A DNA stretch of 64,000 nucleotides from the NCBI GenBank assembly GCA_026075535.2, contig AP026549.1:7812001-7876000 (forward strand), given 5' to 3'. This document shows positions 12,001 through 22,988 of the stretch, piece by piece; position 1 is the stretch's first letter, and each line of letters starts with the position of its first letter. The notes under the pieces are model-generated. The model was given only the letters and a program-made list of their open reading frames with translations, had not been told where the DNA came from and did no database searches. Source of the stretch: Tricholoma matsutake (taxonomy: Eukaryota > Basidiomycota > Agaricomycetes > Agaricales > Tricholomataceae). Made by a program: the position numbers and the translations under genes.

Positions 12001-13101
12001 GAAACAGAGTGGGCGCATTTGGAATCAGACCCTTAATGTGCAGATGCTAAATTGGGGATTCACCCACCTCTTGTGCGAGTCCTGTATCTATTACCATAAA
12101 ACTGACACTGGTACAGTTATTGCTGCTGTCCATGTCAACGACTATCTAACCATCGCCGACTCCAAGGACGAAAATGAGTGCTTCAAGAACCAGATGCACA
12201 AAGTATGGACTATCTCTGAATTGGGGATGGCACATTTTATTATAGGTATTGCTGTCTCATGGGACCAAGACATGTGTACTGTTGCACTTTCACAGACCGC
12301 TCTTATTGACAAAATAGTGGAACAGTTTGGTCAGAAAGAAGCACACCCCATTTCTGCCCCATTGGACCCTGGTTCAAAACTATGATGCTCCAATCTGCAA
12401 TGTATGTCCCAGGATGCCAGGAACACCCTGGCCAAGCTTCCCTACTGCTCTCTTGTCGGATGCTTATTGTACTTGGCAATATCTACATGTCCCAACATTT
12501 CTTATGCAGTACAACAGCTCTTCTCAATACCTTGATTCGTACTCCTTAGAACACTGGAGTGCTGCTATATGGCTAGTACGTTATCTAAAGGGAACTAGGG
12601 ACTTCAAGCTTTATCTGGGCAGACAGAACCCCATTCTCCTGCACGCCTATAGTGACTCCGACTGGGCTAATTGCCATGACACTCATCGCAGCATTGGGGG
12701 ATACATGTGCTCTCTTGGCTCAGGTGCAGTGTCTTGGGCAGCATGTAAACAGAAGGTAGTGGCAGCTTCCACCTGTGAAGCAGAATACATAGCGGTGTTT
12801 GAGACTGCAAAGGAATGCGTCTGGTTGCGTACACTACTACACGCTATTGATTTTCATCAAAACTTCCCTACTACCATCCTCTGTGACAACAATGCTACGA
12901 AGACTTTATCCAAGGACCCACGCGTTAAGCACATCGACATCAAATATCATTTCCTATGCGAGCGTGTACAGTCGGGCGACCTAGCTATCACTTACATCCA
13001 CACCCATGACAATGTAGCCGACATGTTTACTAAAGCCCTGGAACCTAAACATTTCGCCATCCTTCATGCATCTCTTTGCCTTCATTAGTGGGATTCCATG
13101 C

Positions 13102-13173
13102 GATGAGGAGTGTATTCACAGTGAGGAGGAGTGTATTCACAGTGAGGAGGAGTGTATTCACAGTGAGGAGGAG
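13102..13173 (+). repeat. Multiplied polypurine tract before the 3' LTR
   Basis: The purine run GTGAGGAGGAG touching the 3' LTR is the expected plus-strand primer site. It is also present in two complete upstream 21-bp units (13120-13140, 13141-13161), each followed by TGTATTCAC, and in a degenerate copy at 13102-13119. So three to four tract copies precede the LTR. Confidence 0.85.
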
Positions 13174-13519
13174 TGTTGGAATCGCACCATGAGTCCATAA
13201 CACTTTTGATGTGTTTGATGTGTGTGCTATTTTTAGCATTCCCTTTGATCCACATGGTCGGTTTGTGTTTAAGTTTCCCCTTGTCTCTTTTCCTTTGACA
13301 CACATCCTTTTGTTATGCATTACATGTATATATATCTTCAGTAGTTTACTTTATCACCTCAGTCACTTATCCAGAGACTGAGGTGAGCTATATTTACTAT
13401 ACATATTTATTGACATGTACTTACTCTACTACAACAGTTGTTTATACTAGGTATAGTATGGATTAATACAGTCACTTATCCAGAGACTGAGTTGTTTATA
13501 CTAGGATTTACTTTCTACA
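13174..13519 (+). repeat. 3' LTR of the Copia element, 346 bp
   Basis: Same length as the 5' LTR, with ten mismatches and no indels. It ends at CTACA immediately before the target duplication CTCAA. Confidence 0.97.
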
Positions 13520-13800
13520 CTCAATGCTGACCCCGGCCCTGATGTTTGCTGATGCCGAAGCACTTTTTGTGCTAATGCCCTGCCTAAGGCCAATGCCTAT
13601 TCCAATGCCCAATGCTGACCCTGGCCCTGATACTTATGCCAATGCATGTGTCTGATGCTATCTCATAGGTCACTGATCCATAAATTAATGCATGTCTAGT
13701 GTGTGGTACCAATGTGGTACAGCAAGAATTAAATAGTGCATTCATTTTGTTACTATAGTACATACATATATACAGAGTGTCCACTGAACCCATATCTCAA
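13520..13800 (+). repeat. Dispersed repeat R1, copy A, right part
   Basis: Matches 56332-56550 and then 62825-62860 in copy B, including AGCAAGAATTAAATAGTGCA and GTTACTATAGTACATAC. It ends near CAGAGTGTCCACTGAACCC. R1-type ends with the same landmark order occur at 19265-19400 (+) and 23549-23810 (-). The GC-richer core is a degenerate CCAATGCC-type low-complexity tract. Confidence 0.88.
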
Positions 13801-14073
13801 CACCATCTGATGCCTGTGTCACCAATTCATAGGTTACCATGTCTATGCAACTTCCATGCTCAATTATCTTGCATTGTACTGTATTGTACAGGAAGCAATC
13901 CAATAGTGCAATCCCAGCCACCTAATGCCAATGCCACTGCCAATGCCAATGCCTAATGCCAATGCCTGTGTTGGCCAATTCATTGGTTACCATGTCTATA
14001 CACCTTACATGTTACTGTATTGTAATGTACTGTGCTGTCCATGAAGCTATCCAATGGTTGCATACATTGCCAG
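13801..14073 (+). repeat. R1-adjacent duplicated segment with CCAATG tract
   Basis: A segment near 13819-13905 (CCAATTCATAGGTTACCATG, then a TACTGTATTGTA run) recurs near 13970-14060 with changes. A degenerate (CCAATG) tract lies between them. No coding content. Confidence 0.6.
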
Positions 14074-14180
14074 TAGTGCTTGAAGGTCCGGTCATGCAGA
14101 CCAGAAAATGACCAAGACTGAACTGAACCATAACTGATGGAACTGGACTTGCGGTGATAGGTCCACCTTGTCATTCAAGC
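14074..14180 (+). repeat. hAT/MITE-like terminal fragment
   Basis: Starts TAGTGCTTGAAGGTCCGGTC, resembling the ends of the MITE at 7902, and is followed by CCAG- and GGACTT-type repeats. No matching right terminus could be assigned, so it is probably a fragment. Confidence 0.35.
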
Positions 14181-14199
14181 TTGGAAAACACATCTATGA

Positions 14200-15555
14200 T
14201 TGTTGTCAAAGCTCTATGAGTCTCTACAGACCTCTACAAAGCTCTACGAACCCATATGAACCCCTCTGAAGCTCTATGAACCTCTACAAAGTCACAAAAA
14301 TGCTTCAAAATTCTTTGCAACACCTTGAAATTCTTTGCATGCCTTCAGCCACTGTAATACAATTCTCCTGACCTTCGGACAGCTCAGAATATACACTTGG
14401 AACATTGTTGATGAGTTCCTAACCAGTTTTGAGCAATATCACAGCAATATCGGCCTTCGAACAAGTCCAATATTTCCTCGACTGACTTCAAAAATCATCA
14501 AACATTGAAAATTGACATCGGACACTATATTGCTATCCGAATGGTCATCGCACACATGCCAGACATATCCCCTACCATTGTCAAACAATATTGCACCGAT
14601 TTCGGGCCACAAACAAAGTCCAAAGAAACTTCAAAAATCTTCAAAAAACCTCGAACCTTGAAAAACATCTTCTGACACAGTATTTCCTATTCAAACAATC
14701 TTCAGATGCATGGTGGACACATGGGACACTATCTCGAGTATATTAAACACATTTCAACTGCATGTGCACACATACAATCTGCTTGAAGCAGTTTCCGATG
14801 TTTTATGCAATTTATAACAAGGACAGTCCAGTTTTAGCTATTCTTTCTTATTATTTCTTCATCATGTGTTATATTCACCCTTTCTAGTCTCATTTTATTG
14901 TTCTGATATCCTTCTATTGTCTTTTGCCTCGAGTTTTCCACATGTTTGCCTCATGTTCTCTAGCCTTTTTAGGTACTTTCTTTATTTTATATAAAAAGAT
15001 GTACTAGATACAAAGAGAAACAAGAAAGTCATCATCTTCCTCCCAGATCACAGTGATTTGAGAGTTCAGTTTAGTCTTATTCAGTCTGAAGTTTGGTGTT
15101 TTATGCTAAACCTCTTCAAAAATCCTCAAAAATCCTTGAAAATCCTTGCATTACACTATTTTCACTCTCATTTCCCTCAATTTGCCTTTGCTTCACTTCT
15201 ACTACTTGTCTAGTCCCCCAATCTTGCATCCAAACATATTTGTGCACTCAAAATTCCTCAAAACTTCTTCAAAAAAAACCTCGAAAAATATTGCAACACC
15301 TCGAAAAATATCATGACATCTCAAAAATCATTGCAATGTCTCAAAAATCATTGCAACTCCTCAAAAATCCTCAAAAGTCCTCAAAACACATTCTTTTAGC
15401 TTCAAACTGCTTCAACAAGCAGTCGTTTTAGGACTATTTGATGGTCAGTCTGACAGGTGACATCTAGAGGGCCTCGCATCCTTCCTCTGACTTGTGTTAT
15501 ACCATCCAAAGCCATTTAGTAGGTTTTGTTTGGGTTTCTGGGTTGAGCATCATCA
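14200..15555 (+). repeat. Long LTR-like repeat, copy 1 (solo LTR candidate)
   Basis: Landmarks recur in the same order at 42605-43742. These are ATTTATAACAAGGACAGTCC, a T/C-rich block with CTTTTGCCTC, a TATA-like TATATAAAAAGATG near 14990, CTTCCTCTGACT, and a terminus GGGTTGAGCATCATCA. The order of TATA box, leader and CA end suggests an LTR read on the plus strand. A long tract of TCAAAAATC/CTCTACAAAG-like short repeats fills 14210-15400. The left boundary is uncertain and no internal retroelement sequence is attached. Confidence 0.45.
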
Positions 15556-15616
15556 GCAGTCATGGTCCTCTGGTTACACTATTGGTTTGGTCTGTGGTTC
15601 ACTGATCTTGAGACAA

Positions 15617-16376
15617 ACAGCAAAACCATTCTTTCAAGGAGGATAGATGACCTGGAAGCCAACCTTGTGTTGCTGGATGGTGTGCAACCCATTATCCTGA
15701 ACAATGGCTTCACTTAAAATGTTATTCACGTCAACAAGGGTCCAAGCTGGCAAGAGGTGAGCATGGCGTAAGGGATCAAGGACAAGGAAGCCTTTCCTGC
15801 TGCTGGTGCCAATTCTAATTCTGACACTGAGGCCAGCATGCCTATGGTATTGGTCATGGCTAATGGTGATGACCTTGAGCCAATCCCACACTTAATGGAG
15901 AACACATCAAGGTGGCCATACCCGATGCAAGTGGGACCAAACTCATTGAGAACCCACCAGTTGTGGCTGAGGTTGCCTTGCCAGCTGGCCCAGCTATTCA
16001 GATTGTCCCTGCCATGCCACAGGACTCTCAAGGAATGGCTGAGCATGGAGCAACCCTGGCCCCACCACTTCCCTCTCTCCTCAGTGCAACATCATCCCCT
16101 GGTGCTGCAGCTGATCTGGAATCAGCAGTGCCCACCATGCCCACCCTGCCCTTGTCTCAATCACCATGCCCCTCCCCTCCTCCTGCCGATGCTGCTGCCA
16201 GTCTGATGTTGGCAGCCACCAGCAATATCTCTGGCCTTTCTCCTTTGGCCCCGCCTCTCCCCTCCTCCTCCAGAGCTACACAGGTCACCATGGCTCTTGT
16301 CATCTGCTCTACCACTGTCACATTCCAGAAGTACCACCCCTCAGGCCAACCCAAAGAAGCAAGTGGGAACTTCTGA
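15617..16376 (+). pseudogene. Unknown repeated gene, copy 1 (Pro-rich C-terminus)
   Basis: Coding-like sequence starts near RRIDDLEANLVLLDGVQPI (15630s) with stops at about 15716 and 15769. It continues in another frame as 15912-16376, 154 codons. The C-terminal part is Pro/Ala/Ser-rich (PPLPSLLSA, PSPPPADAAA) and ends TFQKYHPSGQPKEASGNF. A second copy on the minus strand at 40320-40780 shares MPQDSQ/TPQDSQ, APPLP and the ending QKYHPSAKPKE, so this is a dispersed gene. No domain is recognised. It may be an accessory protein of a DNA transposon, since the second copy follows the KDZ pair. Both copies are broken. Confidence 0.45.
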
Positions 16377-16639
16377 GGATAGAGGGGAAGCCAAACGAGG
16401 TCAAGACCAGTTAGAACTGGCCTTGAACTGAACTTATGTATAGACCATGTGAATAAATTTAATATACTATACTGTATACAATCATACATACATAGTAAAA
16501 TAATTGGGGCATGCCTGAAGCAAGAGAGTGAAAAGCGAGCCATTTAAATACTGCAATGCAAGCATGGACCATTTGTGCTTGTTTGCATGGTCACGCACTT
16601 TCATTGACATGTTTTTGACACGTCTACATATTTCATTTA
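16377..16639. other. Short intergenic stretch, nothing recognised
   Basis: A/T-rich sequence without coding signal. A weak GACCAGTTAGAACTGGCC dyad near 16410 resembles the CCAG/CTGG repeats of the hAT-like ends. Confidence 0.4.
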
Positions 16640-17480
16640 TATGTTTACATATATTTGTACTGTGTTGCCACAACCTGCAATGCAACACATTTCTCTGCCA
16701 CCACAACCATGGCCACACATGTAATGAAGGGGGTCCAAATGATGGCTCATTGTTTGGGCCCAGGTAAATTCATTATCCTTTCTTTCTGTTCATTTTTAAC
16801 TAACTTCTTTATTTGTTTTTAGGTCCTATCTTTGTGACAACGATGTTGCTGATTGCAATGTCGTTACAATGTACACCCCCCCCCCCCAAAAAAAAAAAGG
16901 CAGCCATGAGCAACAGACAAACCAAAGCACCCGCCCCCAGCCTCACAAGCCACTGCTTGTGGGGTGGATTGCGGGTGCTGCCTGCCAATGACACCTGGAC
17001 AACTGACAAACAGGGGATGACAGACAACAAGCCATACCACAATGGACAGGGAAAGAGGAAGCAGGAACAGCGATAATGACTGAACAACACCAGGTACATG
17101 CCACATCACTGCAGCACCGCCACCTCAGTGACTACCCCCTCGTGAAATAGGCAATGACAACATGTCCCCACACCACACTTATGACCCAGCACCCACATCC
17201 AGCCTCATGAGCCACTGCTCACATGGTGGATTCTTTATGACCACAGCAATGGGGACAACAACAACAACCACCATCACAGCAACAGGGACAACAACAATGA
17301 CTGCACCTGCTGCCCCCCTCCCTCCCTCGAAGCACAAGACAGAGGGGGCCATTTACTTTAGTACTAATGAGCCTTACCAAGCACATATCCAGCCTTGTGA
17401 GCCACTGCTCGTGGGGTGGATTTGCTTTCTTTCATTTTTCTTGTTTCATTCTTTTATTATTGTGTTTAACTTTTTTAGTT
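16640..17480. repeat. Dispersed repeat family P with palindromic motif, copy 1
   Basis: Shares GGCCCAAATGATGGC-type and TTTGTTTTTAGGT-type blocks, a C-run/A-run junction (16877-16897) and the motif CCCAGCCTCA...GCCACTGCT...GGGGTGGAT with 44650-45780. The motif core approaches the palindrome GAGCAACTGCTC. It occurs near 16935, 17200 and 17390. Open frames here are low-complexity and unconvincing. Confidence 0.6.
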
Positions 17481-17519
17481 ATACTATAAATTAGTCTGAG
17501 TAGTTAGTTGGCAGTCAGT

Positions 17520-17686
17520 ACAATGTTGGTTGGACTGCTGGTCCAGTCGAATATAACCAATACAGACTGGTCCTGTAGGGTCCAGTCTGGTTTTTGTGGA
17601 ATATGTGAAATATAAGAACCGGTGTCAGTCCCAGTTCTCCCTTGAGGGGGGCAAAAACTGGGACCGGAGCAGACTTTAAAGCACTA
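17520..17686. repeat. hAT/MITE-like fragment
   Basis: Rich in GGTCCAGT, ACTGGTCC and CCGGTG-type repeats. It ends GACTTTAAAGCACTA, the inverted form of the TAGTG...AAAGTC end seen at 7902. The left end is not clear. Confidence 0.45.
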
Positions 17687-18448
17687 ATTGCCAGGCAAAT
17701 CTAGCATCAAGAAGAAGTCTAATGAGAAGAGTGGCAAGACAGGATTTAATGAAAAACCTTGGGTGAGTCACACAGCAAGCTATCTTATGACAATCAAGAC
17801 AATCTCTAATGCAAAATGGCAAGAAATATCTACATGCTTGCCCCCTCTGCTGTTTCTTCTGAAAGCAATCTTGACAATCATGGGAGATTCTATAGAAGGG
17901 TCCAATGATCCTCGCTCATGTGTGAACCTGTCAGACAATGGTGTATAACATTTGTACTTCATTCAAGTTGAAATTCACAATCTCATAACTTTCTAGAATG
18001 ACAACCTGCATTGTGTCATAACACTGAGCTGACATACATGCATAAGTAGTAACTAGCATTTAGATTAGTTTCAGACAAGGGGGTGCTGGCCTGGGAATCC
18101 CATACCAGTACCCAGTTAGTTAGTCCAGCTGCAGGCTGGAAAAAAAAATGGGTGCTTCCACAACAGGGCCTCAGACCACCAAATTGAGTATACTAGAACA
18201 TATTATATACTGATAGTGTAGGGAGTGGTTTGGCTCCAAGAGGGACTATAAAGCATGAAAAACCAGGTGAAATAACATAAGTGAAGATGTAGATGGCGTT
18301 GTGTGTATGGAAAGGCAAAAGGTTAGCAAAGAGTATGAAATGCCAGGTATGTGGGATGACTTTGGTTCTGTGTGAAATCCCAAGGATTCTGGGCTGGAAC
18401 ACATTCCAATCATGCAAGAACTGTCAATCATTGACAGCATGAGTCCAA
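17687..18448. other. No supported gene
   Basis: Contains one short frame (17688-17948, Lys/Ser-rich N-terminus) that may be a truncated exon, and otherwise no recognisable coding, RNA or repeat signal. Confidence 0.4.
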
Positions 18449-18890
18449 ATGATTAACTTCAGCATAGCAATAAAATGTACTTACTCATCCACTAGACAGA
18501 ACAATAAAATGACCAAAAATGGCAGTGAAAAGGAAGGCAGGGTGAACCCAACGAGTTTGGAAGTGGGCACAATGTCATCCAATGTGGTAAATCATGCACT
18601 GGGAACTGAAATTGGTTCTGAAATTCCCAAGGAATTGGGGTGGCCAAAGCATAAAAGGGTCCTGCGACAACTGGAGGACACATTGAACAGGTGTCTATGC
18701 AGATCGGTCCTCAACAGTTCACTGAGTGGGGTCGTCAAATGCAAACAAGCTGGCTGTGAGACTCAATGGGTAGTACATATCTTATGGGTGCTGATTGACT
18801 TTCTGACTCATGGTACACGTCTAGTATCACCTCCAGTGTGTCGGATTGGAGCAAGAGCCACAAAATTGGTTGTGCATGGCTTGTGAGGCA
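18449..18890 (+). pseudogene. Repeat-borne protein fragment with PHD-like Cys/His end
   Basis: The middle of a 145-codon frame (NHALGTEIGSEIPKELG, KHKRVLRQLEDTLNR, VVKCKQAGCETQW) resembles a family I recall as highly repeated in mushroom genomes. There a Cys-rich tail C-x4-C-x2-W-Y-H-L-x-C forms a PHD-finger-like end. Just after CETQW the expected tail continues in the next frame (YISYGC), so a frame change has removed it. The N-terminal start is arbitrary. It is probably a transposon-associated protein. Its cellular role is unknown. Confidence 0.45.
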
Positions 18891-19309
18891 TCCGGGCAGG
18901 GACGCGGGCAACGACGATGATGTCATATTTCCTTATTTAGATATGTTCCTGATTATTATGTAAGCTAGTTCGGGTCTTTTCTTTCGATGCCGGCACCCCC
19001 TTGGTTTCAGAGTATATATGTCCATTGTCAATCTATTATGATCCATCCAGTATCTGCCGAGTGGAAGGAAAGTGATTTCATACAAAAGGAATGGAGTCAT
19101 ACCGAAAATGTGGTGCTATACCGCAGTTTTGTCTGGTGTGGAGTCACAATCGCGATGTGGTGTTGATGTGGCATCGCGAAAGTTTTTTTGGCGCCACATC
19201 GAATTGTGGCGGTATGGCAGTGTATGGTTTGCATGGCACCACTAGCCATACGCTTCCATACGGGTTGCAGTTTTCCTGATGTGGTTAGTATAGTAGGTAC
19301 AAATATATC
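18891..19309. other. CpG-rich boundary with a strong hairpin
   Basis: CpG dinucleotides become frequent here, marking the start of the island around the asparagine synthetase gene. CGCGATG at 19151-19157 pairs with CATCGCG at 19172-19178 and can form a stem with a 14-base loop. Neighbouring GTGGCG/CGCCAC segments add further dyads. No gene is supported. Confidence 0.5.
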
Positions 19310-19400
19310 GAGCGTTCGACAGCGTCCACCGAACCCGTATCATTCGATACATTGTATACATCCAATAGACCGTATCATTCAATACATTGTAGCTTACCTA
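19310..19400 (+). repeat. Left arm of a 4.3-kb inverted repeat around the asparagine synthetase gene
   Basis: GAGCGTTCGACAGCGTCCAC through GTAGCTTACCTA is the inverted match of 23549-23638, with several substitutions. A related shorter copy lies at 19525-19582. The segment before it (TTAGTATAGTAGGTAC, 19285-19305) corresponds to the R1 end, so the arm is an R1-family terminus. Confidence 0.8.
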
Positions 19401-19925
19401 TGTGTTTGAAATATCTGTTGTAAAGTAAGAATAATTGAAGAATAATGGAAATAATATGGAATTGATGATGTGCATGTGTACAAAGCAAGTTCGGGTAACG
19501 AGTCACCTTCAATACGGATGATTTGATATAATGTGTACATTCGATAGACTGTATCATTCGTTACACTGTAGCTTACCTATGTGATGACCCACTGTCAAAT
19601 AGGCTTACAACTATGCAAGGGTTTTTTGGCACGCTGAGTAAAATGAGGTGCAGAATTTCAACTCGAACTCTGACTAGTAACTTGTTAGTCAATTGCTAGT
19701 ACTAGTAACAGATCCAAACCAACTTACTTTACTAGCAATGCCGACATTGTTGTCTGGCAAAGGTTCACAATAACAGCCTCGGAAGTTGGCAATTGCAAGG
19801 TCTAGAGTGCATATTCGACGGGCCTTTGGCATCCGATTACTGGCCTATCACCTCTACTATATAGTGATAACGTTATACAACACTTGTTCTTCTATTTCAT
19901 ACAGATCTAGGAGAAAGATAGTCCG

Positions 19926-22389
19926 TTATTGAGAAATCTCCGGTGTGTTGTCGACCATGTAAAACTGAGGATCGCCTACACGAGGATTCTCAAAGAACAG
20001 ATCATGCATGATCTGCGTCGAAAGAATCAAACCAACGGAGCTATCTAGGTCAGTGGAACCCTTCTGCAGCTCTGCCATCATATTTTCAACACGGTCAGGT
20101 AGCCAGAGGCCCACATGCTCAATCGCTTCCCTACCAATAACGCCGTTTAGGTGAGCAGATGTAGAATGAATAGATAGATGGGGAGTGCCTACCGCGAGAG
20201 ATACTTTTCCACAAGCTCTTTACCGCGGTCGGTGCCGAACAGAGTGTCGTGCCATGGAGGAGCAACGAATGGTTGTTTCGTTCGTGCAAAGACGTGCGGT
20301 GGCAGCATATCCTCAAAGGCCTCGTACAGAATTCTCTTCTCCCGCAATGTGTCCGGATGGACCAAGTAGTCGGTGGGAAGGCGAAGGACAAACTCTCCAA
20401 ACTTTGGATCGAGCAGTGGTGTCCTCCCTTCCATTGAAGATGCCATCTCCACACCATCACCTAAACAGGGAAACTGAGAGCAGAATCCAACCAGTCAGCC
20501 CACATGCATGGAAAACGGACATTTGCATACAATGTACTTCGGTAATTGCCTGTAGTGTAATCATAACATTAATCGAAATTAAGGAAAGAACATAAAAAAA
20601 TTTTACTCGATCCAGAAAAGCTGGCCCAGTCTTACACCTGGAAGGCCATCTGCTTCAAAGGGAGCGTAATTATCGGTGGATCGTACGGGCAGGGAGTGTC
20701 CGTCTTTATACGGCGCCCGCATCTCATCCATAGTCCTCTGAAGACATAGCGCATTCCACGCATTCCAAGAAGGGGTTCCTCGGATCCTGAAATGTTCATT
20801 AGAAGCATTATATCAAAAATGCAATACGAATCACGTAGGCGTGTCCTCCGGCAATGTCCCAAGCATAATAGCGGCCCCATTGGTCTCCTTCCTCCTAAAT
20901 TGCTCCGTGAGCTGCTGAACCTTTGCGGCATATGCTCCGCCACGGTGGCGCATCTCCAGAAGAATATCCAGGCGAAATGGAGAATACCCGAGAAACAACT
21001 CATCAGAGCCCTCTCCTGTAAGTGCTACAACAAACCCTTTGTCACGAGCAAATTCGGAGAGATACAGTTTGGCGATGGAATGAGCGTTGAAGAAGGGTGC
21101 TTCAGTGTGGTAAAGTGTCTTTTCGACACGCCTTGCAGCACAATCCGATGTGAAGGTTACTGTTTCGTGCTTGATACCGTATTGTTGCGCGGTTTTAACC
21201 GCAACATCTGTAAATGATGTAGGCAATGAGAAACTCCGGGGCTGACAAATGACTCGCCTTCCTCGGACAGTGGATGATCACCGAAACAGAGTGTAATGGC
21301 GGTCAACGGATGACCAAGCGACGCGACTAATCCACAAACGACGGTGCTGTCGACGCCGCCAGATAAATAGACGCATATTTCACGGTCTGCTACTAGCCGC
21401 CTTTTTACAGAAGCAGTCAACAATCGGCGCACTTCCGCCTTCGCCTCCTCGTACGTGATTGAAGTGTTTGGTGTACGGAGCAACGAGAGAGCAGACCAGT
21501 ATGTGTTACACTGACATGTCATCATTGTTAATTGTTCATATATACGAATTGAAGCTTGTCGCTGACCTTGGGAGGGCCCCACCGATTGTTGGAAATATAC
21601 GTTGTCAAATATGTTCCAGGTTTCACTTCATAGACTCCCTGGCAATGTCGATACTTTACACACAAAGACATTGGTGAACGACGTACCTCTGCGAATGCAT
21701 GGGAGACGAACGGCATCATGATAGAAAGCGAATCCAACCACTCTGGAACGCCAGTGGTTGAGAAAGCATTGTCACACATAGAACACGCCTAGATACCATT
21801 GCTAAATCTGCGCTCCACGCCATCCACACTCAAAATTGCTTTAACTTCGCTTGAAAAAACTAGCCTTGCCGTGTCGTAGTACCAAAATAAAGGTTTGATA
21901 CCGAAACGGTCCCGTACAGCGACGAGCTGGCGACGCTGGGCATCCCAGATCACGAAGGCAAACTCACCATTAAGCCTGGAGAAGAATTCGGGAGTCGGAC
22001 CATATAGCAGGTAAAGTGCGAGTATGACAGCTGTATCGGTTGAATCCGTGAGCTTTCTTCCATACTTCTCCCTCAAATCACGGCCTATCTCGATGTGATC
22101 GTACACCTGTTATGCGTCAGCGAGAAATCCCTCTTCCGGCAAACCATGACTTCACTTCTCCATTAAAAATGATGGTAGTTCCAGTACTCGCATCGACCAG
22201 TGGTTGAGGAGGAGCTGCTGGATCCTGAATCGAGAGCCTATTGTGACCAAAGCCCACCGTCCGGTTGTTTAACAAGGCGAATCCCGACTGATCGGGTCCC
22301 CGGTGTTCCATGAGTGAACAAGCGCGTCTAATTTGCGTCACATCGACAGGGTGCTCTGGCGGTTGAACAAGCGCGAAAATTCCACACAT
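19926..22389 (-). CDS. Asparagine synthetase-like protein (glutamine-hydrolysing), 10 exons, 651 aa
   Basis: The amidotransferase domain releases ammonia from glutamine; the synthetase domain uses ATP to make an amide on Asp or a related acid. Exons on the minus strand: 22389-22156, 22106-21797, 21742-21687, 21638-21567, 21510-21282, 21207-20835, 20786-20607, 20549-20521 (29 nt), 20460-20193, 20130-19926. All introns are GT-AG, phases agree and the total is 1956 nt. The intron at 21208-21281 is the least certain. Seen in the product: MCGIFA with catalytic Cys2, FNGE near residue 76, RDRFGIKPL, the ATP loop YLSGGVDS near 274-279, TGEGSDELFLGY near 365, MEGRTPLLD and KQPFVAPPWHD. Cytosolic; no signal peptide. 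No stops or frame errors, and CpG is retained, unlike all neighbours. It could make asparagine or serve a secondary pathway; the substrate cannot be told from sequence. Confidence 0.93.
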
Positions 22390-22988
22390 GGTTTCAGCTC
22401 AATCAGGGAACGACTTGAATGCATTTCATCGCTGCTTATATGCTCTCCAAGTTGTACATTCCCTGGTTTGAATCTCCGACAAACACCGTTTTATTGCCGT
22501 TTTAACGACGTCACAAGTTCCGAGGTCTCAGTTCCGAGTTCTCAGTATTGAGAACGAGGTTATTCCCCGGAGTGGAGTAGGGTAGGTGATATCTGTGACG
22601 GCAGATGCCGAACTGTATGGCAGATTAAGATTAAGGTTTCTGGTGGCTTATATGCTATCCTTCTTGCCACCGACGGACAACGACTCAAGTGAATCACTTC
22701 TCATAACTTACTTGCTATCCCTGAATGATCTGTTTGCGCGCTGATGACTACTAGTTTCTTTTGTTCTTGTCATTTTTACGCCATGGATTTTTTTAGAGCA
22801 TCGGTGACATATGCATTACATAGCTTACTTCTTCAGTCGTACCCTTGTATCTCATAGAGTCATAGTCTTGCAGAACAGAGCTTGTGCCTGTCAGAGTTTC
22901 CTGCTGTGGCAGCAGGCTTCCACACATTGTGATTTGGAAATGGGGGGATTCGAACTTGTGACGAAGTTCGAGGAAGGAGTAACTCATT
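22390..22988 (-). promoter_or_regulatory. Upstream region of the asparagine synthetase-like gene
   Basis: CpG-containing, repeat-poor sequence before the start codon. GACGTCA at 22507-22513 matches a CRE/bZIP-type core and lies about 120 bases upstream of ATG. TTCCGAG occurs twice nearby (22518-22540). bZIP control by amino-acid starvation is usual for such genes in fungi, but here it is only an inference. No TATA box is obvious. Confidence 0.3.

Larger units (their letters stand above)
7410..13088 (+). pseudogene. Copia Gag-Pol polyprotein, interrupted
   Basis: Gag starts at 7410 (MGTDTVDPPS). It is interrupted at 7900 by the MITE and resumes at 9069 (ALLNSLSDNFPHACS). A nucleocapsid knuckle CTNINCGKLGHTKQYC (9300s) is C-x4-C-x4-H-x4-C. 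Protease has FIIDSGATVHIS (9730s). Integrase has the H-H-C-C zinc site (TWHCRLGH...CDSCVLGKQ), core VWVDLSGP, YITDNGELKS and a degraded third block GCVERMHRTL with the Glu kept. Reverse transcriptase has VDIKMAFLYG, CGLYGMKQSG and the active site HVNDY at 12131-12145, where the first Asp is now Asn. RNase H has HAYSDSDWAN, STCEAEYIA and CDNNATK. Stops are TGA at 9794, 11360 and 12383, all in one frame from 9038 to 12385. A one-base frame change lies near 12520. The ancestral product would make the particle and copy the element into DNA. Confidence 0.95.
6854..13519 (+). mobile_element. Complete Copia (Ty1/copia) retrotransposon with target duplication CTCAA
   Basis: The element runs from the 5' LTR (TGTTGGAATCGC...) to the 3' LTR (...CTTTCTACA). 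The five bases CTCAA flank it on both sides, at 6849-6853 and 13520-13524, and occur once in the uninterrupted R1 copy at about 56332, so insertion and target duplication are directly visible. Internal order is primer site, gag, protease, integrase, reverse transcriptase, RNase H, polypurine tract, which is the Copia order. Ten substitutions separate the two LTRs, all transitions at CpG-derived sites. A hAT-like MITE has inserted into gag. The coding region is dead, so the element could move only with enzymes from another copy. Confidence 0.97.
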
